A DNA stretch of 27,785 nt, from assembly GCA_028865585.1 (NCBI GenBank), contig JAGWJU010000003.1, positions 1 to 27,785 on the forward strand. The letters run 5' to 3'. The DNA comes from Elusimicrobiota bacterium (lineage in GTDB: Bacteria > Elusimicrobiota > Elusimicrobia > UBA1565 > UBA9628). Below, one piece after another: positions 23,383 to 27,785 of the stretch (its first letter is position 1; every line of letters starts with the position of its first letter). Under the pieces are notes generated by a model. The model ran no database searches. It saw only the letters and a list, made by a program, of their open reading frames with translations, and was not told where the DNA came from. The position numbers were made by a program, and so were the translations under genes.

Positions 23383-26300
23383 CTAGGCCCGGGCCGGATC
23401 CGAAGAAGGCGCCGCAGGAACGGCGGGCGCGGCGGAGGGCTTGCGGCGCAAGTCCACGGACACGATCTGGCTTACGCCCATCTCTTCCATGGTCACGCCG
23501 TAGATCACGTCGGCGGCCTCCATGGTGCGCTTGTTGTGACTGACGATGAGGAACTGCGTGCGCTCCTCAAACTCCTTGAGAAGCTGCCCGAAGCGCTCCA
23601 CGTTGGCGTCGTCCAGGGCCGCGTCGGCCTCATCCATCATGCAGAACGGGGAGGGTTTGACCAGGAAGAAGGCGAAAAGCAACGCGATGGCCGTGAGCGT
23701 TTTCTCTCCGCCCGAAAGAAGCGTGATATTCTGGAGGCGTTTTCCCGGCGGCTGGGCCATAATCTCAATGCCGGATTCGAGCATATTTTCCGGATCGCTC
23801 AAGACCAAGTCCGCCTCGCCGCCCTCGAAAAGAACGGAGAAAAGCCGGCGGAAATGTTCGCGCACCTCGAAGAACGTCTGCCGGAAGTTCTCCCGCGTGG
23901 CGCTGTTGATTTTCTGGATGGCGGACTTCAAATCCTCCTCGGCCTTGTTGAGATCCTCGATCTGCGAGGAGAGGTAGGACTGCCGGGCGGTCAGCGCCTC
24001 GTATTCCTCCGGCGCGGCCATGTTCACGTTGCCCAGGCTGGCGACCCGGCGCTTTAAAAACTCGATTTTCTCCGGCTCAGCGGCCTGCGAACCGTACTTG
24101 TCTCGCGCCTCGTCCGCGGAGAGGCCCAGCTCTTCGCTCAGGCGGCGCGCAAGCGCCTCCCGCGTCGCGCGCAGGGAGCTGCTTTCAACTTCCAGGGAAT
24201 GAAGCTTATCCTGCAAATCTTCGCAGCGATCGCGCAGCCCGCGCAGGGATTCTTCCTTCTCGGCCACGGCGGACTCCAGGTCCTGCAGGCGCGAAGCCTT
24301 GCCTTGGGCGGAGATCTCGAGCTCCGACAGCGTTTCCACCAAGCTCTGGCGCCGCGTCTCAAGATCCGCGGCCCTTTCGGCCATTTCCGTCTTTTTGGAC
24401 CGAAGCTCCTCTTTCTCCCGCTCGCGCCGAGACAGCGCGTCCTCCAGGCTCGATTTTTCCTGGGCCAACCGCTGAAGATCCCTCTCCAGAAACGCGGCCT
24501 TGTCCTGCGCCGCTTTAAGCCGGGAGCGGACCGCTTCCAGTCCGGCACGGGCCGCGGCGGACTCCTCCCTGAGGTTCCCAAATTCCTGCGCCGCGGCGTT
24601 TTCCCGGGCCTTTGCCTCGGCCTCAAGGCCTTCGGCCTGGGCGATCTCGCGGTTCTTGGCCGCCATCTCTTCCTTAATAAGAGAGGAGCGCTTGAGCCCT
24701 TCCGTCGCCTCCGACTCGGAAACGGCCGCGGACTGCCGCGCCGCATCCAAGGACGCCGTCCGCTCCTGGACTTGGGCGGCGGCGACTTTTTCCTCGGCCT
24801 CGGCCGTGGCTAACGCCGTTCGTGCGGCAGCGAGCTCTTCTTCCATCCGTACGATGGCGGCTTCCGCCTCCGCTTTTTCTGCCTCAAGACGCGAAGACTC
24901 CGTTTCCTGCTTCGCGACGGCCTCGCGCAGAAGCCCGATTTGGGCTGGTCCTACCGCGTTCTCCGGCGCCTGCTCCGAACCGCCGCAAACCCAATGATCG
25001 GTAAACAGCGTCTTGTCGAGCGAGTAGGCCTCGCCCAGCAGGAAGCGCGCGATTCCTTCATGAGCCGGAAGAACGCTCAACCGGGAGAGCAGGGGCAGCG
25101 CCTGGGGAGGATACTGGCGCTCGGCCAATGCGGCTGAAATCGTGCTGAGCACGAGGAAGCGGCCGCGGCCGCGGCCGGTCGTGCGCAAAAGCTCCACGCA
25201 GGCCTTAGCCGCCACGGAATCCTCGCAGACGACGGCGAAGAGGCGCTCGCCCAAGGCGTCCTCCATTTGGGCGGCGGCATCCTCGGGCATCCGAAGAAGA
25301 TCGCCGACCATGCCGATGACGCCGGGGATTGCGGCGCCCAAAACCGTTTGGGCCCCCGCCCAATAGGAATTTTCTCGGCCGCGGGCTTGCGCCGCCTCAA
25401 GCCGCGCCCGGGACATCGTCAATCCCAACTGGCCCGCGGATGCGGCGTCCTCGGCTGCCCGCCGTCGCTCTTTCGCGGCGGAAAACTCTTTTTCAAGCGC
25501 CGCGGCAGCTTCCCGCTTGCCGGCGGATGCGGCTTGACGCTCCTGCCAAGCGGCGCCGGCCGTCTGCAGCTCCTGCCGCAGCGCCTCCACTCGCGCCGAA
25601 TCTTTTTCCAGATCGCGCAGGCTTTGGCGCGTCGCAAAATCCTGATTGGCGAAGTCGGATTCCAAGCGGGATCGTTCCCGCCGCAAGGACAGCGCGGACT
25701 CCGCGCTTCGCAAAGCCTCCGCGCGCAAGGCTTCCATCGCGCTCTCGATCTGCGCACAACGATCGGACAAATCTTTCGCGCGCGATTCCTCGCCGGAGAA
25801 CTCTTCGCGGGCGCGGCCTTCTTCGGCCCTAGCAGCCTCCGCCTCGGACTGCGCCCGGCCCATTTCGGGTCCCGTTTGCTCCAGGCGCGACAAAAGCTCA
25901 GTGGTCTCGGTCTCGATGGCGTCGAGGCGTTTTTGGGCCTCGCCGGCGGTCTCTTCGCAGAATGACTTCTGCGTCTGCGCGCCGGAAATTTCGGCCTTGG
26001 TCTCGGAAATGCGGCTATTGGCCGCAATCATTTCGTTTTGCGCGTTGGCCTTCTCAAGATTCATGGCCGCGATACGCGCGCCCTCGCCGTCGACCTCTAC
26101 ACGCAGGCGCCCCAAATCCTCCTCCATCGGCCGGCTCTGCGACGCGGCCACGGCGATGCGCGCGTCCAAGTCCGACATTTGCCGCAGGATTTGCCCCGCC
26201 TCCAGCGCGGCCAGCTCCTCCTTGTATTTCTGATAGAGCTTGGCCTTGCGCGCGTCCGAGTCGAGCTTGCGGACCTGCTCGTCGATGAGCGCGGCGGAGT

Positions 26301-26877
26301 CGCGCAGGCGGGAGATGTCCGCCTCGACGCGCTCGAGCTTGCGCAGGGCCTCCTCGCGCTTGGCCTTGTACTTGGAAACCCCCGCGGCCTCTTCGAAAAT
26401 GGCGCGGCGATCCTCGACGTTGGAGTTCAAGATAAAGTCCACTCCGCCCTGGTCGATGATGGCGTATCCGCCGCCGCCCAGGCCCGTGTCCATAAACATT
26501 TCGCGGATGTCGCGCAGTCGGCACTGGGTCTTGTTGAGAAAATAGGCGGACTCGCCCGAGCGGAACAGCCTGCGCGAAACGGTCACCTCGGAGAACTGAA
26601 CCGGGAGGGTGTTCTGGGAATTGTCGAAGGTGAGCGTCACCTCGGCCATGGACAAGGGCTGGCGCTTGGCCGTTCCGGCGAAAATGACGTCGACCATCGA
26701 GTCGGCGCGCAGGGACTTCCAGGACATCTCTCCCAAACACCAACGCACGGACTCCATGATATTGGACTTGCCGCAACCGTTGGGTCCGATGATGCCGGTG
26801 ATTCCGGGGCCCAAATCCAAGTGAGTTTTCGCCGCGAACGACTTGTAGCCGACAATGTCTATGGATTTAAGGTGCAT
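23383..26877 (-). CDS. smc: Chromosome segregation protein SMC
   Basis: SMC dimers organise and separate chromosomes together with ScpA and ScpB, using ATP. The 1164-residue protein is full length. Walker A GPNGCGKS is at 31-38. Two long coiled-coil arms rich in Glu, Ala, Arg and Lys flank a hinge at about 500-640 (around YWAGAQTVLGAAIPGVIGMVGDLL and ERLFAVVCEDSVAAKACVELL). The C-terminal head has LLSGGEKTLTA (signature at 1054-1058) and Walker B FCMMDEADAALDDAN with D1082 and E1083. A short Ala/Pro tail ends the chain. The ATG at 26877 is preceded by GGGGAG, a strong ribosome binding site. It is divergent from a thiolase gene and followed closely by a metallophosphoesterase gene. Confidence 0.97.
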   Translation of the reverse strand: MHLKSIDIVGYKSFAAKTHLDLGPGITGIIGPNGCGKSNIMESVRWCLGEMSWKSLRADSMVDVIFAGTAKRQPLSMAEVTLTFDNSQNTLPVQFSEVTVSRRLFRSGESAYFLNKTQCRLRDIREMFMDTGLGGGGYAIIDQGGVDFILNSNVEDRRAIFEEAAGVSKYKAKREEALRKLERVEADISRLRDSAALIDEQVRKLDSDARKAKLYQKYKEELAALEAGQILRQMSDLDARIAVAASQSRPMEEDLGRLRVEVDGEGARIAAMNLEKANAQNEMIAANSRISETKAEISGAQTQKSFCEETAGEAQKRLDAIETETTELLSRLEQTGPEMGRAQSEAEAARAEEGRAREEFSGEESRAKDLSDRCAQIESAMEALRAEALRSAESALSLRRERSRLESDFANQDFATRQSLRDLEKDSARVEALRQELQTAGAAWQERQAASAGKREAAAALEKEFSAAKERRRAAEDAASAGQLGLTMSRARLEAAQARGRENSYWAGAQTVLGAAIPGVIGMVGDLLRMPEDAAAQMEDALGERLFAVVCEDSVAAKACVELLRTTGRGRGRFLVLSTISAALAERQYPPQALPLLSRLSVLPAHEGIARFLLGEAYSLDKTLFTDHWVCGGSEQAPENAVGPAQIGLLREAVAKQETESSRLEAEKAEAEAAIVRMEEELAAARTALATAEAEEKVAAAQVQERTASLDAARQSAAVSESEATEGLKRSSLIKEEMAAKNREIAQAEGLEAEAKARENAAAQEFGNLREESAAARAGLEAVRSRLKAAQDKAAFLERDLQRLAQEKSSLEDALSRREREKEELRSKKTEMAERAADLETRRQSLVETLSELEISAQGKASRLQDLESAVAEKEESLRGLRDRCEDLQDKLHSLEVESSSLRATREALARRLSEELGLSADEARDKYGSQAAEPEKIEFLKRRVASLGNVNMAAPEEYEALTARQSYLSSQIEDLNKAEEDLKSAIQKINSATRENFRQTFFEVREHFRRLFSVLFEGGEADLVLSDPENMLESGIEIMAQPPGKRLQNITLLSGGEKTLTAIALLFAFFLVKPSPFCMMDEADAALDDANVERFGQLLKEFEERTQFLIVSHNKRTMEAADVIYGVTMEEMGVSQIVSVDLRRKPSAAPAVPAAPSSDPARA

Positions 26878-26931
26878 GATCTCCCCGGAACCAAGTGTCC
26901 ATCTTTTATCATTAATTGCTCAAGACCGCTT

Positions 26932-26960
26932 AAATCGTATTTTTAGATTATATACGATTT
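26932..26960. promoter_or_regulatory. Perfect 9-bp inverted repeat over the smc promoter (possible operator)
   Basis: AAATCGTAT (26932-26940) and ATACGATTT (26952-26960) are exact reverse complements separated by 11 bp. The dyad covers the -10 box and the predicted start of the smc transcript, so a protein bound here would block smc; it is also about 50 bp upstream of the divergent thiolase gene. No regulator gene is nearby in the window. Confidence 0.5.
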
Positions 26961-26976
26961 GATCCGAAAAAATCAA
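26947..26976 (-). promoter_or_regulatory. Promoter of smc
   Basis: On the minus strand TTGATT (26971-26976) is followed after 18 bp by a perfect TATAAT (26947-26952). The transcript would start near 26940, leaving about 63 nt of leader before the ATG at 26877. The surrounding 26890-27007 is markedly AT-rich compared with the rest of the window, as expected for a divergent promoter region. Confidence 0.65.
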
Positions 26977-26998
26977 GCATTCCCATCGGCCTTTGTAG

Positions 26999-27004
26999 TA
27001 AAAT
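26999..27004 (+). promoter_or_regulatory. Possible -10 box of the thiolase gene
   Basis: TAAAAT lies 9 bp before the ATG at 27014. No -35 is visible at 16-18 bp. If used, the transcript would start at about 27011 and be leaderless. No ribosome binding site precedes either ATG, which fits this but does not prove it. Confidence 0.35.
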
Positions 27005-27013
27005 AGCATGGAA

Positions 27014-27785
27014 ATGAAACAAGAAATTCTCATCCTCTCGGGCGCGCGCACGCCCTTTGCTGTCTGGAGCCGCGGTGAGAAGCCGGAAGGAGGCAAAGGC
27101 GGGGCCCTGGCTTCCCTGGACCCATTCGACTTGGCCGGAACGGCCTCGTCCGGCGCCCTTTCCCGGGCGGGACTTTCCGCGCGCGACCTCGACTTCATCG
27201 TTTTTGGAAACTGCTATCACGTGGGCCCCCACGCCTGCTACGGAGCGCGCTATGTGGCCCATCGCCTCAAGGCGGACACGGGGCTGACCGGCACGACCGT
27301 GAATCTGGCCTGCGGCGCGGGTTTGGAGGCCGTGCGCGTCGCGGCGGAAGAAATCGCCTCGGGCCGCCACTCCCTGGTCCTGGCCTGCGGCGCGGATGTC
27401 TCAAGCCGCGTGCCCTTAAGCACCTTCGTTCCTTCTTTCAACGACGTCTGGTGCGGACGCGCCATCTCGGAGACGTCCCAGGCCGTGGCGAAAGAACTGG
27501 GCGTCTCCCGCCAAGCGCAGGACGCCTGGGCCGGACAGAGCCACCGCCGCGCCGCCAAGGCGCGCGCGGCGGGGCTTTTCCGGGACGAAATCGTGCCCGC
27601 GGCGGACGCGGTCCAGGACGACGCCATCCGGGAAAATCCGACCGAAGACTATTTCGCGAAATCTAAAATTCTCTACGAGGGCGGCAACGCCACCAGCGCC
27701 AACACGCACGCCATCGTGGACGGCGGCTCGGCGCTCGTCCTGGCCGACGGCAAGGCCGCGGCGGGCAAAAACCCGCTGGGCCGCC
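27014..27785 (+). CDS. Thiolase (acetyl-CoA acetyltransferase family), N-terminal part (runs off the window)
   Basis: Thiolases condense or cleave acyl-CoA units, as in acetoacetyl-CoA formation or the last step of beta-oxidation. The first 257 codons are visible. The N-terminus MKQEILILSGARTPFA matches the family, and the nucleophilic cysteine lies in VNLACGAGLEAV (C100). The region FNDVWCGRAISETSQAVAKELGVSRQAQD corresponds to the family loop following the catalytic site, and NATSANTHAIVDGGSALVL matches the usual NASGxNDGAAAL stretch, with some substitutions (THAIVDG). An in-frame ATG at 27008 is also possible; 27014 is preferred from family N-termini. The catalytic His and second Cys are beyond the window. 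This is the only plus-strand gene seen. The exact acyl substrate cannot be judged. Confidence 0.88.
   Translation, partial: MKQEILILSGARTPFAVWSRGEKPEGGKGGALASLDPFDLAGTASSGALSRAGLSARDLDFIVFGNCYHVGPHACYGARYVAHRLKADTGLTGTTVNLACGAGLEAVRVAAEEIASGRHSLVLACGADVSSRVPLSTFVPSFNDVWCGRAISETSQAVAKELGVSRQAQDAWAGQSHRRAAKARAAGLFRDEIVPAADAVQDDAIRENPTEDYFAKSKILYEGGNATSANTHAIVDGGSALVLADGKAAAGKNPLGR

Noticed and set aside
23377..23390. A 14-bp dyad (GGGCG-N4-GGCCC) before the metallophosphoesterase gene resembling the accessory-region boxes
   Set aside because: No -10 box lies 23-24 bp downstream; that position is inside the coding sequence. The dyad overlaps the smc stop codon and is probably GC-rich coincidence.
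1..27785. CRISPR arrays, tRNA or rRNA genes, insertion sequences, integrases
   Set aside because: I saw no direct-repeat arrays, RNA-gene signatures, transposase motifs or terminal inverted repeats.

Overview
The window is a GC-rich bacterial chromosome segment. The protein set (Gram-negative signal peptides, an outer-membrane-type barrel, SMC, Rho, a PolA with a decayed proofreading domain) suggests a Gram-negative, deep-branching phylum. Elusimicrobiota is my best guess, from remembered similarity of the Ala/Pro-rich secreted proteins and their signal peptides; nothing here proves it. Every gene except the last reads on the minus strand.

Region 1 (1-5120) is housekeeping, transcribed right to left: trxA, polA, a rhomboid protease, coaE and the start of rho. 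polA and the rhomboid gene overlap as ATGA, and trxA has a textbook promoter (TTGACA-17-TATCAT). Region 3 (22619-27785) is also mostly housekeeping: a metallophosphoesterase, a full-length smc, and, divergently on the plus strand, the first part of a thiolase. A 9-bp inverted repeat sits on the smc promoter.

Region 2 (5117-22533) is the accessory part. In transcription order it holds a possible small ORF coupled to a beta-barrel protein; a 1556-aa tandem ABC exporter; two coupled paralogous secreted proteins, each with a HAD-like domain followed by a RecB-type PD-(D/E)XK domain (one with nuclease motifs, one without); a second ABC exporter with an unusual duplicated insert in its ATPase; an MFS-like transporter; and a lone receiver-domain response regulator. 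The three transporters share an odd N-terminus: a signal-peptide-like segment carrying S/T-PGLxCY, then 200-280 residues of Ala/Pro/Glu-rich linker, then the membrane domain.

The strongest new signal ties region 2 together. Five promoters, one before each transcription unit (small ORF/barrel, ABC exporter 2, the HAD/nuclease-ABC1 operon, MFS, response regulator), carry a 14-bp dyad of the form GGGnC-N4-GnCCC exactly 23 bp (once 24 bp) upstream of a TATAAT-like -10 and have no -35. Further copies follow upstream at 22-24 bp steps, often running into the stop codon of the preceding gene. Dyad type and position resemble the GGGAC-N4-GTCCC boxes bound by DosR/DevR-type NarL-family response regulators. 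I infer that region 2 is one co-regulated, envelope-directed system; its biochemical role is unknown.
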